From assembly GCA_029531795.1 (NCBI GenBank), contig JAPEIS010000005.1, positions 1 through 64,000 on the forward strand: a stretch of 64,000 bases of DNA, read 5' to 3'. How positions within the stretch are numbered: position 1 is the stretch's first letter; each line of letters opens with the position of its first letter. The notes under the pieces are model-generated. The model saw nothing but the letters and a program-made list of their open reading frames with translations, was not told the origin of the DNA and did no database searches. Positions 10,951 to 21,103 of the stretch are shown piece after piece. The DNA is from Sclerotinia nivalis (Eukaryota; Ascomycota; Leotiomycetes; Helotiales; Sclerotiniaceae). The position numbers and the translations under genes were made by a program.

Positions 10951-11998
10951 GTATTGAAGGAGTGAGTGGTGTGGGGAAAGCGGTTATAATTGAGATGGGA
11001 GGAGGGGTAGGTGGGGGGTTGAAAGGGGTTAGTATTGTATGGATTACGGTTTCGATAGGTGCTGAAGGAGGTAGGCTCTCAATTTAAGAGAGGGGTGAAT
11101 GTGAAGTATTAATTGAATATTGCGATAGGCTTGGAGATGGAGATATAGATTGATCGGTAGGTACTCGACGTGGTAAAGGTGTTAGCCAAGACAGGAGATT
11201 ATTTCTCTAGGAAGGTGATGAGTTGCTTCGTCTACTAACGCTCCGTTGGCTTCTGCTTTGGTTCGATAATTGTAGAGAGGGTGATCGAAGCGGAATTGGG
11301 GTTTGCAGTGGTACTGAATTCACTAGGGTTCTTTGAATGCTCGTTGATTCGTTGGATACATTTGATACAGTAATATTATCATTATCCTATATCATTATTG
11401 GCTCATCTATAGAACCAATCTGCGAAGAACAAGAATGCTAAAGCTCCTTGGTTTGTATTCTTGGTGTTGGTATCGTTACTTTAATTTCTTCTTCAATTTG
11501 TGATTCTGATATCCCATTAATCCTACTAATTCTTGTCTCTTCAGCTACACTAATCGTATTGACTGATTGCAATCCTATCAAAATTTCTGTAATCTCTATA
11601 TCGTATTCGTTTCTTTCAAGATTGATCTGTTGTTCATTGATTCGAATCTGCTTGATCTGTATAGCAATATCGATATCGGCATCTTCATCGATCAAGGATA
11701 GTTGAATCAATGATGAAGAAATTGATTACAGGTTTTCTGGAACATCGCTTTCTTGAATATCTTGAGCATTATGATCTTGAGGAATTTGAATATCCGTTCG
11801 AAGTCCAATTGTAGGAGGAGTATTTGTAGGGTTATCTGAGTGAAGTAAAGACTTGTATATAATAAAATCGATTAAGCTCGAAGGTTGGAATGCTTTTCTT
11901 TTTTGATACCGGCGATTGCCATCGATATTCGCCTTTCTGGCTTCGTCAGTATTCAAATACTTTTTTGATCGCCCATTACGTTTCTTTTGAAATAACAT
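10877..11998 (-). pseudogene. Unrecognised subtelomeric ORF with five in-frame nonsense codons
   Basis: From the ATG at 11998 one minus-strand frame continues for about 374 codons to the TGA at 10877-10879. The only interruptions are stops at 11726-11728, 11438-11440, 11387-11389, 11207-11209 and 11084-11086, all TAA or TAG, consistent with CAA/CAG changed by C-to-T mutation. The N-terminus is basic and resembles DNA- or RNA-binding leaders (KKYLNTDEARKANIDGNRRY), followed by FQPSSLIDFIIYK, an Ile/Glu-rich middle likely forming a coiled coil (QIRINEQQINLERNEY), and a Ser/Pro-rich end. I do not recognise the family. It is co-oriented with and upstream of the helicase, so the two may have formed one subtelomeric module. 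Confidence 0.6.
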
Positions 11999-12057
11999 TT
12001 CGATTTTACAAAGAAGTTGATAATAAAAGCAGATTTTGTAGTATAAGATTAAAAAGG

Positions 12058-12150
12058 TAATTGAAAAACCTCGATTGGGAAAACAATGATCCACTGACAA
12101 TATCAAACCTTTTACTAAATCGGGAAATATAATACTACAACACCTAATAA
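12058..12150. repeat. Direct repeat, about 90 bp, partner at 12295-12388
   Basis: TTGAAAAACCTCGATTGGGA, then a GATCCACT(G/A)ACA(A/G)TATCA block and an ACCACGACACCT-like end occur in both copies in the same orientation, about 237 bp apart. The differences are almost all transitions (GGCGATG versus AACAATG), with the second copy retaining more G and C. Between the copies (12151-12294) the DNA is AT-rich with no gene. It may be an old LTR or a promoter duplication of the adjacent pseudogene. Confidence 0.65.
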
Positions 12151-12513
12151 TCAAAATCTATAAAGATCCCTCAATTCAATAAATAATTTAATTATGATTT
12201 CAGATTCGAAACCCTGTCTCAAAATGACCCTAAGAGATATATAAAACATACTTTACATATGTTTTATTCGAAATCAAAAGTATTCATATATTCGTTGATT
12301 GAAAAACCTCGATTGGGAAGGCGATGATCCACTAACAGTATCAGACCTCTTACCAAATCAGGAAGTGCAACACCACGACACCTGCCTTTGATCAACCATA
12401 ACTCCCTCCACAACATCTTGATGATAATATAAATGATTACATTATACTTATCGAATCAAAACGAATCGAATGGATCCTAAAATTTCCAAAATCATATTCT
12501 GACCCGGACCCCA

Positions 12514-12728
12514 TATTTACTCTTCATAACAGATAGAATAATAAAAATCATTTTTATTAATAAAACATAGCTCGAAGAGCTATATTTCTACAAAAGGAAC
12601 GGTTCCTTAAATACAATTATATGTAGCGTTAATCCCGATTGGGGCTAGCCTACACTTATCCGAGGTCCGACTTCTATGGGTCGGAACCCGAGCGATCTCC
12701 GTATACCATATACGGGGACCCCGTGACA
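12514..12728 (-). mobile_element. Solo LTR related to the chromovirus LTR
   Basis: Read on the minus strand it begins TGTCACGGGGTCCCCG at 12728 and ends near 12514. Its second half (TATTTAAGGAACCGTTCCTT, GTAGAAATATAGCTCTTCGA, TTTTATTAATAAAAATGATT) closely parallels that of the complete chromovirus LTRs at 13804 and 19361, while the first half differs. The AATAAA in the shared part is a likely polyadenylation signal. The 3' limit is approximate and no target duplication was found. Confidence 0.6.
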
Positions 12729-12936
12729 GGAGATACTATTCTAACCATTAAACACAAATAACAAGAAAAAAAGAATCAGATTGATCTTTCACCATATTTG
12801 AAAGATAACAGGAAGAGATATAAGATAATTGGACTTATAATGAAAATAAAAATAAAATAAAAAAAGACAATCCCTTAAAAACTAAATAATCGTATAATAG
12901 AAGTTTGAACAGATTAAGAACTACCAGACTCATAAT

Positions 12937-13296
12937 TATCACAAGATAGTACAATCACAGAACACATTGAAAAGATCGAAGAGAAAATAGTTATAATGAA
13001 ATATTAGAATTAAAGTATATCTTGAATAAAAATTGTATTGAATCATCTGCCCTCGATCTTAAAGATCGTGGATAATATATATAGACTTAATAGAAGCTAT
13101 CTAGTCGACAAGAAGCATCAATTAAGCTAGGCTTCGATCTGTATGATATCAGGAGAGAGTTGACGATCGTAAGGATCGACAAGATCTAGAAGAGCCTGAT
13201 AACTAATGCAAAATGAGAGGTTTAATGATCGTAGAGTATGGGATGATCGTAGATCACCAGTTATGTGAATCAGGTATCATGTGATTACCCGTGACA
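12937..13296 (-). mobile_element. Second solo LTR candidate, inside a gag-like pseudogene
   Basis: On the minus strand the segment starts TGTCACGGGTAATCACATGA and ends CTTGTGATA, i.e. 5' TGTCAC and 3' GTGATA termini like the chromovirus LTRs (TGTCAC...GTGATA). It is GC-richer than its surroundings, contains a TATATATAT box, and interrupts an Asn-rich gag-like tail (ends near 13297). Flanking 5-bp sequences do not match cleanly, so excision by LTR recombination is inferred. The 200 bp between this LTR and the one at 12728 holds no gene. Confidence 0.5.
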
Positions 13297-13309
13297 TATT
13301 ATTATTGCA

Positions 13310-13798
13310 ATTGTTATTTCCTTTTCTATTTTGATTTCGAAAGTTATTAGAATTATAGTTTCCTTTCGAATTATCTTTTTTAAAAGTAGATTTCGATTTT
13401 AATTATTGAGAAAGAATTTTGAACTTCTATTTTTTGATAAAACTTTTAGATTTGGTATTGGATATACTATCTATAAGTTCTTTAACGATTTTATCATTTA
13501 TAAATGAATCTTGAAGTTTTATATTTCTTTTAATACTTTGAATTATATAATAACTTTCGATAAAAGATTGATAAATAGTATTATTGGAAATAAAATAATT
13601 ACAAAGAATTAAATCGATTAAATTTTTGATAAAATTAAAAACTAACTTTTCTTGAACAATTATATTAATAATATTAAGGTTTTTCTTAGAAATAGAAATA
13701 TCCTTGAATCCTATATTATATTGAATATCCTTTACTTGTAAATAATATTTCTCAAAGATTTCGTTTTTAATTTGAACAAACAAATTTATTGAATTCAT
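13310..13798 (-). pseudogene. Older retroelement gag-like ORF, C-terminal part
   Basis: Minus-strand ORF open from 13798 to 13427, then after a TAG and a TAA continuing in the same frame as SKSTFKKDNSKGNYN and an Asn/Arg-rich tail ending in NNNCNNN, typical of the basic low-complexity stretch before a gag zinc knuckle. The solo LTR at 12937-13296 follows directly. Its upstream half lies 5.8 kb away at 19603-20035, separated by the chromovirus; after removal of the element and one TATAT the frame continues without a gap (GTT TAG AAT ATA ATG AAT). Family likely Ty1/copia gag, but no knuckle or pol remains, so this is uncertain. Confidence 0.6.
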
Positions 13799-13803
13799 TA
13801 TAT

Positions 13804-14040
13804 TGTCACGGGGTCAGGGCCGGGCCACTGGACCGGCCCCTTTAGTAGGCTCCATTTGTTCGATCCAGCACCGAGCGGGGCACGTTTGGTGATCGTACTC
13901 TGTAAAAGCGCTAGAGCTTGAAACCCTAATATATATAAATGTATTTAAAGGAAACGTTCTTTTTATAGAAATGTAGTTCTTCGAGTTATATCTTATTAAT
14001 AAAAGTGATTTCTGTTATCTTGTTTGCTGTTTTTGTGATA
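13804..14040 (+). repeat. Left (5') LTR of the chromovirus
   Basis: Starts TGTCACGGGG and ends GTGATA (inverted TGTCAC/GTGACA ends with one C-to-T change). It contains CACTGGACCGGCCCCTTTAG and AAAGGAAACGTTC, both shared with the right LTR, and AATAAAAGTG near its end. Length is identical to the right LTR. Confidence 0.95.
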
Positions 14041-14349
14041 CTATATAGCTTCTTTCTATCTGTACCGATACTTCTACGATATCGTCCTGTCCGTACCCGC
14101 CTAGCCAGTTTGGCTCCCCTGAAGAATTCGCTACCGCTGTAATCAGTGATATCGCGATTTGGTATTGTTACTTTATCTTTCTTTACGAATTCAGTATAAG
14201 AATGGAAACAGAAGTGATCGATTTGTAATCTGCAGTTCAAAAGTTTATTCTCGATCTGTAAATCGAGAAAACTATATTTATATGATAGAGAGAGGAGAAT
14301 GATAGATTGATTATCTATTTGATTCAATTCCATTTTGTCTTTATTGCTC

Positions 14350-15290
14350 TACCTATTTCAATTTTTATCGATTAGATCGACTCTTCGTTTTTAATTCCTG
14401 TTACAATCCCAGCTATCGCTTCTATTCTATCGAAACTTCAATTGAATGAGAAGGTATCTGATCCTGTATTGTTTGATGGAACGAAAATCGATCTTGATCG
14501 ATTTGTTGATCAAATATAGAATAAAATGTATATCAATTCCGATTACTTCATTTCCCTATATTTCTATCTGATTTACGTAACTGGAAGATTAATTGGATCC
14601 GTTGTTGTACAAATTCGACCGTATAATATCAAAGGACAATTTGTTAAACTTATCGATTATGAAGATCTATTGCAAATACTGGAAAGAGTTTATAAAAACC
14701 AGAATAAACAAATCGAAGCCCGAAAACTTCTGATCAATCTGAAATAAAGAAATCAATTATTCTATATCTTCTATATTGAATTCCAAAAACTAGTATTGGA
14801 AGCCGGGATAGTCGACGATAACAATATTCTAGTTATTCTATTAGAATAAGTCCTATCGAATGAATTAAAGAATCAGATTGTTATTGTTGAATCCCCTACG
14901 GATAGTACCGATACATTCGCCGCTTTCGTATAGACATTGGAGAATCGTTGTTTGTACCTGATAAAACCGACCAGCTCCGGTCATAACCCAATCGTTCTAC
15001 CACCCTGTATTATTATTCAAAACCTGAATCCTATTAATCGTATCTCTGCTCCGTCCCCGAATCCTATTGTCCGATTTGCTACTCCCGCTACAATTATATT
15101 TATTGGAGATCCAATGGATCTCAGTTCTTAAAGATATATTAATAGATGCGAACAAAAGAAATACTTCCATTATAGATCTGCCAATCATCGTATGAAAGAT
15201 TATTTGTTTTCAGATAATCGTTCTGTGCAAGCTAGAGCTAGCTTTACCAGTTTTGCCCCACTGTCTCTTATTCCGTCCTCCGCCCAGATT
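14350..15290 (+). pseudogene. Chromovirus gag, broken
   Basis: Capsid-type gag of a fungal Ty3/gypsy element, read in one frame with stops at TAG/TAA codons. Visible: LFDGTKIDLDRFVDQI, then YVTGRLIGSVVVQIRPY (the conserved Y-x-x-x-R-L-x-G-x-A capsid stretch), a LLQILERVYKNQNKQ helix, FQKLVLEAGIVDDN, a Pro/Asn-rich linker, GDPMDLSS and a zinc-knuckle relic where the Cys residues read Tyr (YFHYRSANHRMKDY). Loss of Cys by TGC/TGT to TAC/TAT fits G-to-A RIP. Open pieces include 14526-14747 and 14937-15131. Confidence 0.88.
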
Positions 15291-15479
15291 CAACTATATA
15301 CTATATCATCATATAGTCTATTCCTTCCCGGTTTCCCGAATTCAGGAAACAGAGCCTATTTAGTATAAATCGTTATCAAACGAAAGCTTTACGTATATTA
15401 CATTTATCCGTTGTTACAATTCAAAATTTATCTTTTGCTAAAGAAATAAACAATCAAACAAACCTGATAATATTATTTG

Positions 15480-18400
15480 TTACTATCTTATTGATACTTG
15501 ATCGATTCTGTCCTACTTATGCTATAATGGATAACGAATGCGAAGGATATACTTTTGCAAATCGAAGTTGGGTTGAAGTTACCAAGCTCTTAATGTACAA
15601 ATTATCTGTCCTATTCGAAATCATTGAATTCGATGGGAAAATACTGTTTGAAAACCAAATGGATCGTTATATTCTAGCCGATCTGCAAATCAACGATTAT
15701 TACGAAAAGAAATCAAAAATCTATATCACTAAGTTAATCCATTATCCAATTGTTCTAGGATTAGTATGGCTAAAAAAGTACAATCCTTATATCGAATTTG
15801 TATTTAATACATTCCAATTCGATAACAAATTCTATCGAAAATTCTATAATACATTGCTGCAATTATCCCATATGAAAACGTTACAGAATATCCCGGAGAA
15901 AGCCCGCCCAATATATCTGCTTTTCCGTTCGGATACCCTTCAAAGCAAGGACATCGTATCTGTATCAATGAGAGCCTGTATAGTGTATATTCGTCGTAAT
16001 TATAAAATGTTCTAAATTACTATAGACCTAATTGACGATATCTTATCCTAGAGAAAAGACCCTATTTTATCTAACCTGTCTAAAGAATTCTGATCCTGAA
16101 TCGATATATTCTCCCCGCGAAACGTCGATAAACTGCCCCTGTATTAATTGTATGATTACGATATCTATCTAAAAAAGGAAGCCAAATTATTATTTGGAGT
16201 TTTCTATTTCATATCCCGAAATGAGTTTACTGTTTTAAAAGACTAACTATCCGAGAATTTTCAAAAAGGATTCATTTATCCGAGTTTATTTGTTTCGGCT
16301 TTGTTTATTCTGTTTGTCAAGAAATCCAATGGAAAGTTACGATTTTGTATCGACTATTGAACTTTGAATAATCTATCAACGAAAGATCGTTATCCGTTAT
16401 CGTTTACCAAAGAATCCTTGAATAATCTGAAGAAAATGAAATTCTTTATGAAGATCGATATCATTTCTGTATTCAACAATATAAGGATTAAGGAAGAATA
16501 AGAATATCTAATTGCTTTCTATATTTGTTTTGGTTTATTTGAGATTTTTATTATACTTTTTGGATTGATCAGTGTATTTATTATATTCCAATATTTTATC
16601 AATGATACTCTACGAAAGTATTTAAATATATTCTGTATTATTTATCTAAATAATATTCTGATTTACAATAAAACCTGTTTTGAGTATATTGCTTATATTC
16701 AAAAGGTTCTAGAAGCTTTAAGGAAGGTTGATCTATATACGAATCTGAAGAAGTACAACTTCTTAAAACCTGAAATCAAATTCCTAGGCCTTATTGTAGA
16801 TTGAGAAGATATCCGAATAGATTTTGCAAAGATCAAAACGATCGTCGAATAAAAGATTCCGATTTATTTAACAGATATACAAATATTTATCGGGTTTGGT
16901 AATTTCTATTGATGATTTATTTGTGGTTTCTTATCTATTATACATTTGTTGATTAATCTGATCTGAAAGAACATTCTGTTTGTTTGAAATCCTGCTTGTG
17001 TGAAAGCTTTTTTTGCTTTGAAGATAGCGTTTACTGAAGTATCAATCCTAACCATTTTCGATTGGGAAAAAAATGTGATTGTAGAGATCAATGTATTCGA
17101 TTTTGTATCTACTAGAATGCTATTCCAATACAACAATATAGGAATCTTGAAATTTGTTATGTATTTTTCGAAAAAGTATTCGATTGTTGAATATAATTAT
17201 AAGATTTATAATAAAGAACTATTGGCTATTATTCGATACTTCGAAGAATGGTGTTCAGAATTAAAAAAAGCATTGTTTTTGATCCAGGTAATTATAGATC
17301 ACAAGAATTTGAAGTATTTTATAATTACCAAATTATTGAACCACTATCAAATCTATTGATTTGAATTTCTATCTCAATTCAATTTCAAGATTATCTATCG
17401 ATCAGATAAACAAAGAGCTAAATCTGATACTCTAATCAGAAGGTTAAAGGATTTATTTAAAAAGAAAGATGAATGTTTTCTATATCAAAACCAAACGATT
17501 TTGAAATTAGAAAACTTTAATTTTGCTTTATTCCCTATATTTATTTTTACTTTTATATCTATCTCATCTATACTTATCTCATTTGATTTGATAAATTCCC
17601 TAAAGAAAAGAGTTCGTTTTGTAATCATTATTTATAATCAATCCCATCGATCGCCGAAAAAATCTGATTTAGTTTGCCTAACTTTTAGATCTATTCTGTC
17701 TATCCCTAATTTCCCATTCATTTTTAATGTTTTGTTTATCCCCAAAGTTTTATCGATCCTTAAATCATTACCCATTCCTATTGCTTCACCTAATCAGTTT
17801 CCAACATTTATTGTAATCCCCAATTTGTTATTCGAACCATCGAAAAAACTGAAAACTTTATTTGTTGAAGTATATATATCCAATTCTATATCTATATCTA
17901 TTTTGAAGACCTTAGTAAAGAAAACATCTAAGTATCCTTATATTACCTTATCCAAATATATCAAGAATAATAACCTACTATATTATCGCAAGAAGCTTTT
18001 CGTTCCTGACTACGATAATCTAAAAGCTGAATTACTTCGCCTGATCTACGACTCCTTTGTTACAAATCACCCACACCATATTCGCACCTTCGAACTCCTG
18101 TCCCGAAATTACTATTGACCTGGATATTATAATTACATCAATTGTTGAATACATAATTATTATAATTACCATCGAACAGCATCGAACCGTAAAGAACAAA
18201 AAGGTATCCTCTGTCTGTTCCCGATCCCTCAATAAATGTAAAAGGATATATCGATCGATTTTATAATATATCTCCCAAAAAGTTTTGGTTACAATATGAT
18301 ATTTATAATAATTGATCGATTAACTAAAATAAAGTATTTCCTGTCTTGTTACAATACTTGTAATTCCAAAAAAATAATCCGTTTATTTCTAAAGTATATC

Positions 18401-19346
18401 TAGAAATTGTACAGTCTACCATCGACGATTATATCCAATCGTGATATTCAATTTATATTTGATTTCTAGAAATACATTTGTAAACATTTGAATACAGTAT
18501 CGAAACTATCGATAGCCTACCACCCAGAAATCGATAGACAAATTAAAAGAGCAAATACTATATTCGAATAATATCTCCGATCATACATCTCATACCTACA
18601 AAACGATTAATCCGAATAATTATCGATTACTGAATTTTCAATCAATTCTATCTAATCTGAAAGTTCCCATCTGACTCCGTTTTTTACGAATTATAATTAT
18701 CATCCGTATATAAGGTTTGAATTATCCATTATTACTAACCACTTTAGTATCCAAAATGCTGAAGAGTTTGTCAAGAAAATATCCTTGATCGTTGAACATC
18801 TAAAGATCGAATTGATTATTAGCCAAACTCGCTATACAAAGAATATCGATACTTACCGTACTCCTACCCACCATTACAATCCTAATAATCTAATTTGGTT
18901 GAACACCAAAAATATCAAAATTCTAAGATCTCAAAAGAAACTAGATTGGAAGAATCTAAACCCATTCCGGATTCTACAAATTATAAACATATACACTTAC
19001 AAACTCGAATTACCTACCTCGATAAGAAATCATTTTGTATTCCATATAAACTTACTACACCCCATTTATAACAATCCTATCCCTGATCAACACAATCCGC
19101 CCCCTCCTCCCATTGAAATCGAAAGAATCGAACAATTCGAAATAAAGGAAATTCTGAATTCCCACTAAAAACACTACAATCGCAATAACCCCTACCTGAA
19201 ATATACCGTCCAATAAATCGATTACAACAAACCAACCGAAAAGCCTACTAATTACCTAAACAACACTCGAAAACTGATCCAGAATTACCATCGAAAATAT
19301 CCGGATAAACCTAGCCCTCATAACCGCCTCAACAAAGTTCAGCCTT
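15480..19346 (+). pseudogene. Chromovirus pol (PR-RT-RNase H-integrase-chromodomain), broken
   Basis: All recognisable parts lie in one frame, different from gag, so stops but not indels disable it. Protease-like part 15491-16015 (active-site DSG not intact: LDRFCPTYAIMD). Reverse transcriptase about 16100-16800 (KSNGKLRFCIDY; catalytic YxDD reads YLNNILIY, both Asp changed to Asn; FLKPEIKFLGLIV). RNase H about 17000-17360 (YNKELLAIIRYFEEW; DHKNLKYF). Integrase HHCC relic at 18050-18115 (THPHHIRTFELLSRNYY-like, read NHPHHIRTF), DFII core near 18250. Integrase C-terminal part 18785-19168 (NLIWLNTKNI...LLHPIYNN), then a chromodomain relic (FEIKEILNSH...YLKYTVQ...HRKYPDKPSP) to about 19346, which places it in the chromoviruses. 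Confidence 0.92.
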
Positions 19347-19360
19347 AAAAAGGGAAATAC

Positions 19361-19597
19361 TATCACAAAATCAAAACCGGACCACTGGACCGGCCCCTTT
19401 AGTAAGCTTCATTTATCCAATCCAGCACCGAATGAAACACACTCGGTAATCGTACCCTATAAAAGCACTAGGGCTCAGAACCCTAACACACACAAATGTA
19501 TTTAAAGGAAACGTTCCTTCTATAGAAACATAACTTTTCGAACTACATCTTATCAATAAAAGTGATTTCTGTTATCCTGTCTGATGCCTCCGTGATA
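19361..19597 (+). repeat. Right (3') LTR of the chromovirus
   Basis: Starts TATCACAAAATCAAAACCGG, matching the left LTR start after G-to-A changes, and ends GTGATA. Shares GGACCACTGGACCGGCCCCT, AAAGGAAACGTTC and AATAAAAGTGATTTCTGTTA with the left copy. Followed by the second TATAT target copy (19598-19602). Confidence 0.95.
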
Positions 19598-19602
19598 TAT
19601 AT

Positions 19603-20035
19603 TCTAAACTATATTTTCATCATTGTAAAAAGAATAACGGTTTAGAAAGGTTTTAATAAAAGCAAATTCGTTTTCCTAAATAGTTATTTCGGTATCTTTA
19701 AAGATAGTTTTGAAATCGGTATAGTTATTTATCCAGATTTGAATTTTCCTTTTAAATTTCAATTGAATTATAATAAAAAAAACAAATGATTTGTAAATTA
19801 GATCTTTAATAATTTGTTTAACAATAGTTTTGATTGTATTTAACTATATAGAACTTGATATATTACAATGATCAAATTCAGATACTAAATCGATATTGAT
19901 CTTATTCCAAAGTTCCTCAATTTTAGCATTATCGAACATTGATATATTTATAATTTGAAAATTCAAATTGAAAAGATTGAAAAAAGAAAATAAAAATATA
20001 ATAAAAAACAAATTGAATTCTTTCAGATAATTCAA
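19603..20035 (-). pseudogene. Older retroelement gag-like ORF, N-terminal part
   Basis: Upstream half of the ORF split by the chromovirus. Reads MFDNAKIEELWNKINIDLVS near 19943, then continues in a single frame through stops at 19844-19846 and two further TAG codons to the insertion point, where the frame joins 13798. Likely W-to-stop RIP changes. The hydrophobic N-terminal extension from 20035 may be fortuitous. Copia-type gag is my best guess; no diagnostic motif remains. Confidence 0.5.
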
Positions 20036-20735
20036 TAAAAGATATATTTCGAATTCTAAGAATCTTATTCATAAGGATTCTAAAGGATTGTAAATCGAAA
20101 AGAGAAATTCTTCAATAAGAAATGTATAATATATTTGTTCTTGTAAATCAAAATCAGAAAGATATCGATAAAAACGAATAACAATTTATCAATATCTGAA
20201 ATAGATTTTGAAACCGATCTCCAGATTGAATTTTTTGTGTTTCAATTATAAAAAGTATAAATATTTCGAAGATTCGAAGTTAAAAGGAAATTCGATATCG
20301 AAAGATTAAAGATTTTGATAGAAAAACAATACTAAATTTATTCCTAAAAATACAACTATTATACTAGATTAAGATCTCTGAAAAAGGACATTTTAATATA
20401 ACAAAGAATCGATACTTTAGGCAAATCAAAAGTTAAGGATTCTACACACAAATTGATAATTCTACAAATAGCGAATCTATATTACAATAATTCTATTTTG
20501 CTTCTTTAAAATAATCGAATTATTGAGATTTATAATATTAATCAATAACCCTAAAAAGAAAATTCAAAAGGTACTTTTTCGAAAAAAGAATAAAATATAA
20601 ATCTACAAATAAAGAGATACTAATGATATATTAGATATCTATAGATCTCTATATAGATCATCAATAAATACAATAGAAACGGATACAAAATGATAAATTG
20701 AAATTATGTATTTTTTATTAAATTAGGTTGAATTG
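20036..20735. other. AT-rich end of the repeat island, no gene seen
   Basis: Strongly AT-rich, with no ORF of substance and no repeat unit I can match to the rest of the window. Probably the decayed 5' end of the element that carried the gag-like ORF. Confidence 0.55.
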
Positions 20736-20965
20736 GAGTGGTTATATAAACCCTTTTGGAGTCACGTTATCTGCCTCCTTTTTGGTACGGTATCTAACCT
20801 TTAGTAGAAACCACCACGGCCTTTCTATCAGTCCTTCGATCACTTCCACGTGATTGGAGATTGTAGCGGCGTAACACCACCCTCCCTGCAAAAAGTGATC
20901 ACCACCAATAATGACCATCAAAATTTTCAATACAATAATAGTTAGGGTTTTATTCTAACTTCGAG
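20736..20965. repeat. Third, decayed copy of the GGTGACC-box repeat
   Basis: ATCACCACCAATAATGACCA (20896-20915) followed by ACAATAATAGTTAGGGTTTT aligns with GTCACCACTAGTGGTGACCA followed by AGAATAATAGTTAGGGCTGT at 10886-10935; the differences are G-to-A changes within the palindrome. It also has GGAGTGG at its left end and CCCTGCAAAAAGTGATCACC. Thus related copies flank the 10.9-20.7 kb segment in the same orientation. Confidence 0.6.
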
Positions 20966-21103
20966 ATTCTGAATTGAGTTTATTTCCGAAGGTTTACTGA
21001 GAGTTAATCTACTTTTAAAATTTTGAAAGTATAAATTGTTATTCAAGATTTCTAAAAATTCTTCAAACTATTGTTTAATCAATTCCGCTATATTGATAGT
21101 ATA

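Larger units (their letters stand above)
13804..19597 (+). mobile_element. Complete but RIP-degraded Ty3/gypsy chromovirus
   Basis: A 5794-bp LTR retrotransposon. LTRs 13804-14040 and 19361-19597 are both 237 bp; a 5-bp target duplication TATAT lies at 13799-13803 and 19598-19602; an A/G-rich polypurine tract (AAAAAGGGAAA, about 19347-19358) precedes the right LTR. Gag lies in one frame (about 14350-15290) and pol in another (about 15480-19346): protease, reverse transcriptase, RNase H, integrase, chromodomain. Catalytic codons carry G-to-A changes and many in-frame stops are present, so it is dead. The left LTR retains more GC (TGTCACGGGGTCAGGGCCGG) than the right one (TATCACAAAATCAAAACCGG). 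Confidence 0.95.

Noticed and set aside
11448..11705. Plus-strand ORF of 85 residues, hydrophobic
   Set aside because: Shadow of the minus-strand single-frame pseudogene; the minus strand keeps its frame for 374 codons.
13986..14333. Minus-strand ORF of 115 residues
   Set aside because: It crosses the LTR/gag boundary of the chromovirus on the antisense strand; the plus strand explains the sequence.
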